A stretch of 64,000 nucleotides of DNA, taken from positions 1-64,000 of the forward strand of contig JAPOOG010000072.1 of the NCBI GenBank assembly GCA_026713545.1, written 5' to 3'. The notes below the pieces were generated by a model, which worked only from the letters and a program-made list of their open reading frames with translations, ran no database searches and had not been told where the DNA came from. How positions within the stretch are numbered: position 1 is the stretch's first letter; each line of letters opens with the position of its first letter. Position numbers and translations under genes: made by a program. This DNA comes from Bryobacterales bacterium. GTDB taxonomy: Bacteria; Acidobacteriota; Terriglobia; Bryobacterales; UBA6623. This document shows, in pieces, positions 6,671-17,439 of this stretch.

Positions 6671-9349
6671 TCATATTTCGTACACCTTCAACACTTCGTC
6701 GCCGTAGTGGTTGATGACCTTCACGGCGAACTTGCCGGTTTCGGGCTTGTCGAACGGCCGGCTCACGGTGCTGTAGAGGCTGCTCCAGGCGGCTTCGTCG
6801 ATCTCCGCCCGCAGCGTCCGCTTGAGCTTGTCATACGGTTCGCCGGCCCCGGTGAAGTAGGCGTGGCGCACGAAGAAGCTCTCGCCGTTGTAATTACTGT
6901 CGATGAACCAGCAGGCGATGTCGTCGGTGGCGGCGCTGCGGATCTGGCCGGTGGTCGGGTCGTACACGTCCACGCCCTTGATCTCGACCGTGATCCGCCC
7001 GTTCTTTTGCGTGTTGATCACTATGTCCGGCTCGCCGAAGACCATGAACAGGTTTCCCGCGCCGGTCTTCTTGAGCAGTTCGTCGCCCATCACCAGGTCT
7101 GGGTTCATCTTGGCGGGAAGCACGGTCAGGTTGCCGTAGCGCTTTGCTTCTTCGGCAACATGCGGGTCGAAGGCGAAGCCGCAGACCACCAGCATGTCGA
7201 AGCCGACGCCCTGCACCGCTTCCTTGGCGGCTTCCTTCACCTGGTGAGGACCGACCGTGCCGTGCTCGGGGCCAATGGAGACCACCACACGGCGGGTATT
7301 TCCCTCGCTGTCGGTGTATTCGCCCGCAGCGTGCAGCCACGCTCCGGCGTACGGATCGAGGCGGTCGAACCTGAGCCGTTCCGCTTTGCGGGTGTTCTGC
7401 ACGCCCGCCTTCTTGAGGTTGTCCAGGATCATGGCGGCGAAGTCCTGCTGCTTGCGGCCTTCCTGCTCGCTGACCGCGCCATCCTGATTCTCGTCGGCCG
7501 TAGAGAGCACACGGTGAGGCGAGAGGCTTTCCACCGAGAACGGCCCGCAAACCCGGACTCGCTTGTTGTCCTCGTAAGGTTTGTCGTAAAGCGTTTCGGT
7601 GTCGGCATGGCGGGCGATGGCGGCGTCGATCTCCTTCTGTCTGGAGATACGCTTTTCCCACCACCGGGAGTGGAGCAGCTTGGCCTCCTTGGGCCAATCG
7701 TTCTCAGCGGCACGGGGGATTTCCCACTCCTCCCAGGACATGCCGAGCGCACTGTTCAATTTCTTACGCAACGGCTCCAGTGTTTCCTGGTGCTTCTCCC
7801 AGATGATGTCGATCTCGGCATTGTTGGCAATCGATTTCAGCGTGATATGCGGTACGCGCTTGTAGACGAATCCCTTACGGATGTCGCCTTCGGTCTTGTA
7901 TTCAGGCGGCGTCTTGCCAGTGAGTTCGGATTCCTTCCTGATGCCTTCGGGTGAGTCGGCCAAATGGTAATAGGGATACCTAGCAGCCATCAGGCGGGTG
8001 CGGGCTAGCGCCAACGCGACGCGGCTGGTGTCGCAGGTGATCCAGCGGCGCCCCCACTGCTCGCCGACATAGGCGGTAGTGCCGCTGCCGCAGGTTGGGT
8101 CTAGGACGAGATCGCCCGGGTCCGTGGTCATTAGGAGACAGCGTTGGACGACCTTAGAGGCGGTTTGAACTACATACCACTTCTCGTCACCAAAGTTAGA
8201 CAACGCTACATCGGGCCAAGTATTGCCAACATACATTACCGAAAAATCGTCATGGTATCTCTTGAATCTAATTGAATTCCTCGTGGCGACTATCCTGTCG
8301 GCAAAAGATAGTCTGTTCATTCCCTGAGTACTTGTAGACCAATATCTTTGCCCAGGATTGAATATTCTTCCCTGAAACCGGAATTCAGGTGACTCATAGA
8401 AATGTGATGATGTAAGATCATTTGTTACAACTTCGGTGGAGTATTCTTTTTTCGGATAAAATGGAGCTCTAAATTTTGCTTGCCTGCGATTCTTACCAAA
8501 CCAAATCAAGTAATCAGTAACTGAGGATAGAAAGTCATCCGGCTGCGGACTTCGTTTTGTAAATGAGATTAAATTAATAAAATTCTCTTCCCCAAAGACC
8601 TCATCCATCAACGCACGCACGCGGTGAACATTCTCATCGCCAATCTGCACGAAGATGCTTCCCGTCTCGGTGAGTAAATCACGGGCCACAACCAGCCGAT
8701 CGCGGAGATAGGCCAGATAGGAGTGGATACCCAGCTTCCAGGTATCGCGGAAGGCGCGCACCTGCTCGGGCTGGCGGGTGGCGTCCCCGGCCTTGCCGTC
8801 TTTCACGTCGCGCTTGCGGGTGCTCACCTGCCAGTTTGAGCCGAACTTGATGCCGTAGGGCGGGTCGAGGTAGATGGCCTGCACCTTGCCCTTGAGTCCT
8901 TCCTTCTCGGCCAGCGAGGTCATCACGAGCAGCGAATCGCCCAGGATGAGGCGGTTGGCCCAGGGTTTCCGGCGGTCGTCCTTCTGGCTGTAGAAGTCGA
9001 TCTTCTTCTCGAAGTCGTCCTCGAGGCCGTTGAAGTCTGCGAAGAGGTTGGTCTGGCCGCCGCCGGTCTTCACAGTGCGAGGCAGCGCGTCGATGATGGC
9101 CTGCGGGTGAATCTTCTCCTGGATGTAGACCGGGACCACGGGAACGGCGAGGTCTTCGCGGTCCTGCTCGTCCTTGCCCTTCCAGACCAGTTGCGGATCG
9201 AGCGAGGGATCGCGCGGATAGAGCATCGCCCTGGGGGTGAGCTCCTCATCGGCCACAAAGTCGCGCAGCTCCTCGGTGGGAATGTTGGCGCGCTTGTCCT
9301 TGTGGCGGATGGATTCGACTTTCTTCGGAACGTTCTTTTTCTTAGCCAT
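6671..9349 (-). CDS. mod: Type III restriction-modification adenine DNA methyltransferase (Mod)
   Basis: An 892-residue N6-adenine methyltransferase of the beta class. The catalytic motif LDPPYG is at residues 161-166 and precedes the AdoMet-binding motif DPTCGSGTT at 417-425. The stretch between them (about 256-400) is the target recognition domain. The C-terminal part of some 430 residues is longer than in classical Mod proteins. DNA for the recognition domain (8150-8584) is strikingly AT-rich: about 36% G+C by hand count over 8341-8580, against roughly 65-70% in flanking parts of the same gene. This points to domain replacement. The ATG at 9349 overlaps the end of res by 8 bases, so the two are co-translated. 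Mod is expected to protect the host and to provide DNA specificity for cleavage. Confidence 0.9.
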   Translation of the reverse strand: MAKKKNVPKKVESIRHKDKRANIPTEELRDFVADEELTPRAMLYPRDPSLDPQLVWKGKDEQDREDLAVPVVPVYIQEKIHPQAIIDALPRTVKTGGGQTNLFADFNGLEDDFEKKIDFYSQKDDRRKPWANRLILGDSLLVMTSLAEKEGLKGKVQAIYLDPPYGIKFGSNWQVSTRKRDVKDGKAGDATRQPEQVRAFRDTWKLGIHSYLAYLRDRLVVARDLLTETGSIFVQIGDENVHRVRALMDEVFGEENFINLISFTKRSPQPDDFLSSVTDYLIWFGKNRRQAKFRAPFYPKKEYSTEVVTNDLTSSHFYESPEFRFQGRIFNPGQRYWSTSTQGMNRLSFADRIVATRNSIRFKRYHDDFSVMYVGNTWPDVALSNFGDEKWYVVQTASKVVQRCLLMTTDPGDLVLDPTCGSGTTAYVGEQWGRRWITCDTSRVALALARTRLMAARYPYYHLADSPEGIRKESELTGKTPPEYKTEGDIRKGFVYKRVPHITLKSIANNAEIDIIWEKHQETLEPLRKKLNSALGMSWEEWEIPRAAENDWPKEAKLLHSRWWEKRISRQKEIDAAIARHADTETLYDKPYEDNKRVRVCGPFSVESLSPHRVLSTADENQDGAVSEQEGRKQQDFAAMILDNLKKAGVQNTRKAERLRFDRLDPYAGAWLHAAGEYTDSEGNTRRVVVSIGPEHGTVGPHQVKEAAKEAVQGVGFDMLVVCGFAFDPHVAEEAKRYGNLTVLPAKMNPDLVMGDELLKKTGAGNLFMVFGEPDIVINTQKNGRITVEIKGVDVYDPTTGQIRSAATDDIACWFIDSNYNGESFFVRHAYFTGAGEPYDKLKRTLRAEIDEAAWSSLYSTVSRPFDKPETGKFAVKVINHYGDEVLKVYEI

Positions 9350-12347
9350 GAGCGACTTCCCTTGTTGGCTCTACGCGTAGCTGTTGCAGAAAGCCGCGGA
9401 TGAGATTCTGCGCGTCCCACGGGTCAACGATTTCGACGAACGCCCAGCGACCGAAACCGCCGTGATTGTTGACAGACGGCACCCACAGCGTGCGAGCCGT
9501 GGCGACCTTGGCGGCCTTGTCTTTCTTCTGCTCGCCGGTGACCTCGACGATGAGGTTCAAGAGATCATCCGGGCCGCTGCCGTCGTCGATGCAGGCGATG
9601 AAGTCGGGGATGTAGTTCTTCTCCTCGCCGTTCAGCGTGTAGGGGATGGCGAAGCCGAGGTTGTGATTCTTGACGTAGCGGATGACCTCAGGCATGTTTT
9701 CGAGGGCTTCGGCCATTTTCTGCTCCCAAGAGCCGGTATCGGCGACGACATGGGAGACGTGGCACCTGTCGGCGCGGGTCGCGTAGACGGGCCGGGTGGT
9801 GTCGAAATCCACGTAACGGGTAGAGCCGATTGTGTCATACGGGTGCGGGATCGGCTTAAGCGCCGCCTTGCCGTCCGTCGAGGCGACGATGGCCTTGTAG
9901 ATGCGGTCCGTTGCGTCATTCGCGAACTCGATCAGCAGCAGCAGTTGCGGGAAGGTGTTGTCCTTGAGCGTGACGCATTCGGCGAGCCAGCGTTTGGCGA
10001 TCCCGAGCAGTTGCGGGAAAAGCCAAGGCTTGTCGTTGCCGTCGTCGTCGCGGAAATATGTATCCAGGGTGAGCCTGGCGAGAAGGAAGGCGACCTCGTT
10101 GGGCCGGCGGCGCTTGAGATCGTCGAGGGTGTGGATGCTGGATTCGCCGACGATGGGCGCGTTCTCGGTCCTGGTGGGGATATCGGCAGTGGAAAGCGCG
10201 ATTCCGGATTCGTTGGTGAAGGTTGCGGTGAGCCGTTCGCCGGCCAGATCGTAGCGGTAGCCGAGTAATCGCGGAAACGTGATCTCGCAGTCGATGCGGT
10301 TTTCCAGGGCGCGGACGCGGGTGGGAATCGGTCCGGGCGGGGGATCTATGGTTGCGCCGCTGCACGGGATGAAGGAAAACGGAACGCCGTAAACTTCCGC
10401 GTATTCGGGGTTGAAACGTCCCTTCGCATTGACGGCATAACTCATCCGGCGCAGGCCGCGGCCGACCACCTGCTCGCAGAGAAGTTGCGTGCCGAAGGCG
10501 CGCACGCCCAGCACATGGGTAACGGTATTGGCATCCCAGCCCTCGGTGAGCATCGAGACGCTGACCACGCACTTGACGTGCTCGCCGAGCTTGCCGGCCT
10601 TGCCCACGGTGTTCATGACCTCGCGGAGCAGGTCTTCGTCGGTCAGGTTTTCCGCGTCGCGTCCGGGGAAGCGTGATCTGTATTCGGCCTTGAATTCTTC
10701 GATCTCCCGGGCGGCGATCTTCTTGAAGTCTTTGCTCATCGATTCGCCGGATTCGAGCTGCTGGCTGTCCACCAGGATCGTGTTCGGGCGGTGCAGCCAG
10801 CCGCCATTGCCGTCGTCGTTGCGGAAGATGGACAGTTGCCCGGCCTGGACTATGGTCTCTTCGCCGATCCGCTTTTCCCAGCCGGCGATATAGTCGAAGA
10901 CGAGCTTGGAGACGTTGGTGTTATTGCAGACGACGATGAACACCGGCGGCGTGATGCCGCGTGCGCGGGCCTCGGCGTTTTGCTCCCACCGGCGGTAATA
11001 CTTCTCGTAGTTGCCGTAGAGACTGTGCAGCGCACCTTGCAGTTCGACGGGCAGTTTCGGTTCGCCCCCCAACTTTTCGGTCTTGCGGCCTTTTCGGGGT
11101 AGACCCTCGCGGATGCGGAGCCACAGGTCACGGTAGGTGGGCTGCTCGCCGGTCATGGAGTCGTCGGCCACCGGCACGCGGGGCACTTTGACGACGCCGG
11201 CCTCGATGGCGTCGATCAGCGAAAAATCCGAGACCACCCACGGGAAAAGCGTGGCTTCGGGCCAGCCCGAACCGCGCAGAAAGAACGGAGTGGCCGAAAG
11301 GTCGTAAATGGCCTTCACTCCGATCTTGGCCTTCACGGCCTCCAGGCCGGAAATCCAGACGCGAGCCTCTTCGTTGCGTTGTTTAGCTTCAACGCGGTCA
11401 TCGCCTTTGAGCTTTTCATCTTCGCTGTCGGGTCTGCGGCGATAGCAGTGATGGGCCTCGTCGTTGAGGACGATGATGTTCTTCTTGGTCCTCAACTCGC
11501 GGCAGACGCGCCGCACCATCTGGCCGGGGGTCTCGGTGAACGGACTTGACTGCCCGTCGGCGAGAATCGACTTCGTGACCTTGCCGGCGGTAACCCTCTC
11601 GCGAAGTTGGAAGGCGTGGTAGTTGGTGATGACGATCTTGGCTTGCGTGAGCTGGTCACGCAGTTGTGCCGGCACGATATCGCGCTGGCGGTAATAGTTT
11701 TCCGGGTCGTTGGGCAACAGCACGCGCAGCCGGTCGCGGATGGTGATGCCGGGCGTGACGATCAGGAAGGTATCGGAGAAACGGGCGTCCTGCGGGTTGG
11801 CGCGCTTGTTGAGGGTATGCCAGGCGATGAGCATGGCCATGACGACGGTCTTGCCCGAGCCGGTCGCCATCTTGAACGCCGTGCGCGGCAGACCGGGGTT
11901 GGATGAGTCGTTTCCCCGTCGGATCTCGTTCTCGATCCATGCATCGCCGTATTTCTTTGCGACCTCCGTAATGTAGATGGCGGTTTCAAGGGCTTCGTTC
12001 TGGCAGAAGAACAGTTTCTTCTCGCGGCCGGGATCGGTCCACCAGGCGATCAAGCGCGCGGTAGTCGGCGTCACGCCAACGTAGCCGCCCTGGCGCCACA
12101 TTGCGACGCGGCGGCGGATTTCGTTGACGAGCTTGTTTTCCTCGATACGGTCTTTCGTCCATTCCGTGTCGATCTGAAGCTGTTTGGACCCCTTCTTCTT
12201 CGGCCTGGCGATGGGCACGAAATACGAACTGGTCCGGCGGCCGTCGACGATCTCGTCGGTGATGCCCTCCTCGGTAAACCTGAAATGGCGGGTCGGCTCG
12301 TCGAAAGGCGAGTTGATGATCGGGTTCTCTATGACAACTTGCCTCAT
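9342..12347 (-). CDS. res: Type III restriction enzyme, DEAD/DEAH helicase-nuclease subunit (Res)
   Basis: A 1001-residue superfamily 2 helicase-type restriction subunit. Visible motifs are the Walker A FKMATGSGKTVVMAML near residue 160, the DEAH-type box VLNDEAHHC near 290, and motif III DLSATPFFL near 345. The ending carries VIRYVKNHNLGFAIPY, typical of the nuclease end of this Res family. It would translocate on and cut DNA at unmodified sites together with Mod. The gene precedes mod with an 8-base overlap. A GGGAG ribosome-binding site lies about 10 bases before the ATG. The hallmarks of activity look intact. The order res-mod is the reverse of the usual mod-res arrangement but is common in this subfamily. 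Confidence 0.88.
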   Translation of the reverse strand: MRQVVIENPIINSPFDEPTRHFRFTEEGITDEIVDGRRTSSYFVPIARPKKKGSKQLQIDTEWTKDRIEENKLVNEIRRRVAMWRQGGYVGVTPTTARLIAWWTDPGREKKLFFCQNEALETAIYITEVAKKYGDAWIENEIRRGNDSSNPGLPRTAFKMATGSGKTVVMAMLIAWHTLNKRANPQDARFSDTFLIVTPGITIRDRLRVLLPNDPENYYRQRDIVPAQLRDQLTQAKIVITNYHAFQLRERVTAGKVTKSILADGQSSPFTETPGQMVRRVCRELRTKKNIIVLNDEAHHCYRRRPDSEDEKLKGDDRVEAKQRNEEARVWISGLEAVKAKIGVKAIYDLSATPFFLRGSGWPEATLFPWVVSDFSLIDAIEAGVVKVPRVPVADDSMTGEQPTYRDLWLRIREGLPRKGRKTEKLGGEPKLPVELQGALHSLYGNYEKYYRRWEQNAEARARGITPPVFIVVCNNTNVSKLVFDYIAGWEKRIGEETIVQAGQLSIFRNDDGNGGWLHRPNTILVDSQQLESGESMSKDFKKIAAREIEEFKAEYRSRFPGRDAENLTDEDLLREVMNTVGKAGKLGEHVKCVVSVSMLTEGWDANTVTHVLGVRAFGTQLLCEQVVGRGLRRMSYAVNAKGRFNPEYAEVYGVPFSFIPCSGATIDPPPGPIPTRVRALENRIDCEITFPRLLGYRYDLAGERLTATFTNESGIALSTADIPTRTENAPIVGESSIHTLDDLKRRRPNEVAFLLARLTLDTYFRDDDGNDKPWLFPQLLGIAKRWLAECVTLKDNTFPQLLLLIEFANDATDRIYKAIVASTDGKAALKPIPHPYDTIGSTRYVDFDTTRPVYATRADRCHVSHVVADTGSWEQKMAEALENMPEVIRYVKNHNLGFAIPYTLNGEEKNYIPDFIACIDDGSGPDDLLNLIVEVTGEQKKDKAAKVATARTLWVPSVNNHGGFGRWAFVEIVDPWDAQNLIRGFLQQLRVEPTREVAHG

Positions 12348-12480
12348 AGCGACATGCTCCCGGAGTGCGTACGCTCTTGCAAGGCTCCGAGTCGGTCAAT
12401 CCCATGATATCGGGGGAACGAGACGAGGGTCGAATCGTCTTCCCGCGGTTGCAGGTCCGCCAGCCAGGGCAGTCTTTCGG

Positions 12481-12527
12481 AAAAGGCCGTGTTTCGTGAT
12501 TCGTGGCTCGTGATTCGTGAAAACCTT
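12481..12527. repeat. Dispersed heptamer repeat copy at the broken end of hsdS
   Basis: The sequence AAAAGGCCGTG is followed by four heptamers (TTTCGTG, ATTCGTG, GCTCGTG, ATTCGTG) and AAAACCTT. This is the same layout as at 850-896. It sits exactly where recognisable hsdS sequence stops. Confidence 0.75.
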
Positions 12528-12534
12528 AAAGGTC

Positions 12535-12800
12535 GTGTTGCGGACGCTCCCGGCTTGTCGTGACGGCGCTGTCATGGGTGCCGACTGGCCATTTGACCCA
12601 AATACTACAACCTCGCCATTCGCACGATCATCGGCGGCAAGAGACTCTCCATAACAGAGCTGACATACACGCTTGAGAGGAAGAGCACTCCAACCCTTAG
12701 GGATCTCACCCAGCCAATCGACACCGGAGTCCCTGTACTCCGGCTAGCGGTGGAAGCGCCGCGGCCGGGCCTGCTCGATCTTGTCGTCCGCCTCCGTCAC
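12535..12800 (-). pseudogene. hsdS: 5' remnant of a Type I restriction specificity subunit (hsdS)
   Basis: On the minus strand a GTG at 12800 overlaps the abiEii stop (GTGA). The frame reads on to RRFHR, a TAG at 12746-12744 (codon 19), then PEYRDSGVDWLGEIPKGW, the standard HsdS opening in which a Tyr codon is expected at the TAG. A second lesion follows: near 12585 the frame shifts, and the neighbouring frame continues with VGTHDSAVT, the pattern found after FGSNG in HsdS proteins. Recognisable sequence ends at about 12535, next to a heptamer repeat. Only the first of two target-recognition halves is partly present, so no function is expected. With the hsdM-like end at 14474-14575 it shows that abiE was carried inside a Type I restriction operon. 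Confidence 0.7.
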
Positions 12801-13756
12801 GATCCTTCGTCCCCCGTCCGAGCCTGGATCCCCGTTCGCCACGGCCCGCCGGCGGGCCAGGCCTGCGTGAACGGACTGTCTTCAATAATGCTGTCGCAGA
12901 CCGGCCCCAGGAAGCGCCGCAGCTCCTCGCCGGCGTCCACGAGCCGGGCCGGGCCATCGGTCTCCGTCCCGATCTGCCGCCGCAGTTCCCGCCAGCGCCG
13001 GGCTCGCGGGGCGTCCTCGTAGTAGGCGGGCAGCAGCGCCGCCGGCCTCTCGCCCGCGAAAGCCGTCCCTCTTCGGCGGAAGGTCTCGGCGACCGTGGTT
13101 CGCAAGGTCTCGCCGTCAAAGACGAAGCGGCGCGCGAGGCAGGCGATGTCCCAGAGGTCTTTCACGCGGGAGTTGACCGCACCCAGATGCACCATCGCCT
13201 CGAGCTTCTCGGCGATGAGCGTCTCGCGCGGGTAGGTCCAGAGGCGCGGGGCCGGCAGGTCGAGCAGCGTGGGGTAGTCCCGCTCCTCGCGCTCGGGGGT
13301 GATGACGTCGCCAAAGCCGACGTCGACCTGGAGGGCGAGCCGGGCCCGGCCCAGGCTGCCCTTGATCCGCGCCCGCAGGCCGCCGTAGGGCTGCTCGTCG
13401 CGGATGTCGTCGATCCGGATCGAGGCCGGGTCGAAGACGACACCGTCCTCGGGACAGGGGATTCCGCAGACGGCCGCCAGGGCGGTGCGCAGCGCGGCAG
13501 GGTCTTCTGGCCCTGCGGCAAGGAAGTCGACGTCGCGGGTCGGCCGCAACTCCTGCCCGGTCCACACCCGGAAAAGCGTTGCGCCCTTCAGGGTGAAGCG
13601 GTCCACCTCGCCCGAGACAGCGAGGCGGTAGAGGAAGCGCTCGGCCGCGTAGCGCTGGAGCACGAGATTGTAGTCCACTTCCCGCTCGCGGGCGAGGTTC
13701 AGCAGGCGCCGACGAACGGAGGCGGCGGCGTCGCGAGTCTCGCGCGGCGGGCTCAT
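12797..13756 (-). CDS. abiEii: AbiEii/AbiGii-type nucleotidyltransferase toxin
   Basis: A 319-residue protein of the AbiEii nucleotidyltransferase family. After an N-terminal helical region comes FTLKGATLFRVWTGQELRPT followed by RDVDFLA, carrying the family's nucleotidyltransferase residues (K-G-x-x-L and the D-x-D-F acids) near residues 55-80. The later PRETLIAEKLEAMVHLG and SRVKDLWDI are conserved in AbiEii proteins. These toxins transfer nucleotides to RNA targets such as tRNA and block growth after phage infection. The start ATG overlaps the abiEi stop as ATGA, giving antitoxin-toxin coupling. Its own stop overlaps the GTG of the hsdS remnant. Motifs appear intact. Confidence 0.85.
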   Translation of the reverse strand: MSPPRETRDAAASVRRRLLNLAREREVDYNLVLQRYAAERFLYRLAVSGEVDRFTLKGATLFRVWTGQELRPTRDVDFLAAGPEDPAALRTALAAVCGIPCPEDGVVFDPASIRIDDIRDEQPYGGLRARIKGSLGRARLALQVDVGFGDVITPEREERDYPTLLDLPAPRLWTYPRETLIAEKLEAMVHLGAVNSRVKDLWDIACLARRFVFDGETLRTTVAETFRRRGTAFAGERPAALLPAYYEDAPRARRWRELRRQIGTETDGPARLVDAGEELRRFLGPVCDSIIEDSPFTQAWPAGGPWRTGIQARTGDEGS

Positions 13757-14409
13757 CGTGACAGCACCTCCAGGGCCGGGCCGACGAGAGACCTCGCGCG
13801 GCAGACCTCGGCGGCGCGCCAGATCTCGCCAGGGCTCGCCCGGCGCTCCCGCAGGGCGTCGCGCAGCGCCTCGATCGCGGCGTCCTTTCCGACCAGCCGG
13901 CGGAAGCGGAAGCAGTCGACAACGGTGCGGGCCGGGCTCGTGACGCGGGCGGGAACCCCCTCGAAGGCCGCTGCTCCGACCCCGTAGCGGAGCGCCGCTC
14001 CGGAGAAGCGGACCACCTTGACCGGCAGCCCGCGAAGGCGGGGCGTGCGGGCCTTGTGCGGGATGGCGATCCAGACCTCTGGTGGAAGCTGCGTGCCAAG
14101 GCCGTGGACGTTCAGGGCGGACAGCAGGCAGACGATCGCGTCCGGCACGCGTGCGCAGACGGCGGCCAGGGTGTAGTGCTCGGTCGGCTCGGCGCCAGCG
14201 AAGCGGTAGAGGCCACGCGCGACGCGCTCGACGGCTCCATCGTCCAGCAGGCGCCGCAGCCGGCGGGAATCGACGCCCAGCTCGGCGGCCTCGCGCGAGC
14301 GGAAGAAGCTCTTCGCGCCTAGTCCGGCCAAGCCGGAGGCGTCCGGCGGAGACGAATGCCTGAAAACGTCGGCAGATGTTTCTGATTGTGTGCGATTCAG
14401 ATCAGGCAC
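13753..14409 (-). CDS. abiEi: AbiEi-type antitoxin, winged-helix regulator
   Basis: With a GTG start at 14409 the product is 218 residues. It begins with a winged-helix-like region (FFRSREAAELGVDSRRLRRL, then VERVARGLYRF), continues with LAAVCARVPDAIVCLLSALN, and ends with a helical region (PARTVVDCFRFRRLVGKDAA) typical of AbiEi. AbiEi proteins repress their own operon and prevent toxicity of the AbiEii nucleotidyltransferase (type IV toxin-antitoxin). The open frame extends about 60 codons further upstream, but that part covers the hsdM remnant in another frame and is not homologous; the exact start is uncertain. The stop overlaps the abiEii ATG. Together the pair would act in abortive infection. 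Confidence 0.8.
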   Translation of the reverse strand: MPDLNRTQSETSADVFRHSSPPDASGLAGLGAKSFFRSREAAELGVDSRRLRRLLDDGAVERVARGLYRFAGAEPTEHYTLAAVCARVPDAIVCLLSALNVHGLGTQLPPEVWIAIPHKARTPRLRGLPVKVVRFSGAALRYGVGAAAFEGVPARVTSPARTVVDCFRFRRLVGKDAAIEALRDALRERRASPGEIWRAAEVCRARSLVGPALEVLSR

Positions 14410-14443
14410 TCCATGCAGTGTAACCTTGTTCCCTGGCCGCTGC

Positions 14444-14474
14444 AAAGGGCCGTGAAGCCGAATCACGGCCTTTT
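14444..14474. terminator. Hairpin with flanking A/T runs, possible bidirectional terminator
   Basis: Arms AAAGGGCCGTGA (14444-14455) and TCACGGCCTTTT (14463-14474) pair with one G-U wobble around a 7-base loop. T and A runs on both sides would serve either direction. It lies between the hsdM remnant stop and the abiEi start. The arms share the GGCCGTGA core of the heptamer repeat family, so it may be a founder or decayed copy of that family. Confidence 0.6.
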
Positions 14475-14575
14475 CAGCCCACCACCTCCCGCAGCAGGGC
14501 CACGATTTCTTTCTCGACCTGCTGGATGCCGGCTTCGATCTCCTCGCGCGCGAAGAACGGGTCAAGGGCCGTGAT
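14474..14575 (-). pseudogene. Possible C-terminal remnant of Type I methylase (hsdM)
   Basis: A minus-strand frame ends at a TGA (14476-14474) and reads DPFFAREEIEAGIQQVEKEI then VALLREVVG. This resembles the helical tail of HsdM proteins. The upstream frame has no recognisable methylase sequence. Its position, directly upstream of abiEi and with an hsdS remnant downstream of abiEii, is what makes the assignment plausible. The match is short, so confidence is modest. Confidence 0.4.
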
Positions 14576-14705
14576 TCGCGTGACGGCAGCAATCGTAGGG
14601 GCCGTGATGCCAGGGCGGCTGGCGGCTTGGGTGGAACCGCTGTGGTATACTTACGGTGTAACGTAAAGGGAAAAGAAGAAAAAAGGAGTCGAAGGACGTA
14701 CGGCC

Positions 14706-14975
14706 ATGCCCTTAGAGTTGCAGGCGAAGAAGGAGATTATCGCCACGTATCGAACCCACAAGGCCGACGTGGGCTCGACCGAAGTGCAGGTTGCCATCCT
14801 GACCACGAGGATCAAGGGGCTGACCGAGCACCTCAAGGGACATCACAAGGATTTCTCTTCCCGGCGAGGCCTGCTGACGATGGTGAGCCGCCGCCGCCGA
14901 TTGCTGCGGTACCTCCGCAACACCAGTCCCGGGCGATACCGGAAGCTCGTCAAGAGTCTGGGTCTGCGCGGCTAG
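14706..14975 (+). CDS. rpsO: 30S ribosomal protein S15
   Basis: An 89-residue protein starting [20 protein letters not shown], with the S15 signature: [16 protein letters not shown], then [18 protein letters not shown] and RRRLLRYL. S15 binds 16S rRNA early in assembly of the small-subunit platform. Length matches the family exactly. GAAGGA about 9 bases before the ATG is the likely ribosome-binding site, and a TATACT at 14646-14651 is a plausible -10 box. It is followed by pnp, the widely conserved rpsO-pnp order, so these are core genes and mark a break in the accessory region. Confidence 0.97.
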   Translation: MPLELQAKKEIIATYRTHKADVGSTEVQVAILTTRIKGLTEHLKGHHKDFSSRRGLLTMVSRRRRLLRYLRNTSPGRYRKLVKSLGLRG

Positions 14976-15256
14976 GCCGTTCGTCGTGTCCGGGATGAAC
15001 CCGTTCACGAAAACCGATCCCCATCCAGTTGTCGGCGAACTGACGGTTCGCAGCCGAGTGCATTGACTCGGCCGAACGCCGGTCCCGCGCCTGGCGGCGC
15101 CTTCGGGCGTCACCGAGAATCTTTCCTTCGCATCTCCTCCGCGCCCGGACAACGCCGGGGCTTGCTTCTGGTTCCCTCCCATTCTTCAACCAAGACGAGC
15201 AGGAACGCGGCCGCGTTGTTGCGGCGGCGCCAACGACCTGCTCCTGAAAGAACAAC

Positions 15257-17377
<2,121 letters not shown>

Positions 17378-17398
17378 GGTCAATACCGTTTTTCACAC

Positions 17399-17420
17399 GG
17401 GGCGGCTGTCGAGCCGCCCC
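17399..17420. terminator. Perfect 9-bp hairpin after pnp
   Basis: Arms GGGGCGGCT (17399-17407) and AGCCGCCCC (17412-17420) enclose a GTCG loop, 21 bases after the pnp stop. A TTTTT run precedes it but no T-run follows, so it may work as a 3'-end stabiliser or a weak terminator. Confidence 0.5.
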
Positions 17421-17439
17421 GACCCATGGGAGGTTCACG

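Noticed and set aside
6707..7954. A 415-codon plus-strand open frame opposite mod
   Set aside because: It is the antisense shadow of a high-GC gene, with Val/Arg/Asp-rich sequence and no motif; mod is clearly the real gene.
13187..13987. Plus-strand frame of 266 codons opposite abiE genes
   Set aside because: Antisense shadow of abiEii/abiEi; composition is Arg/Gly/Ala-rich and without family pattern.
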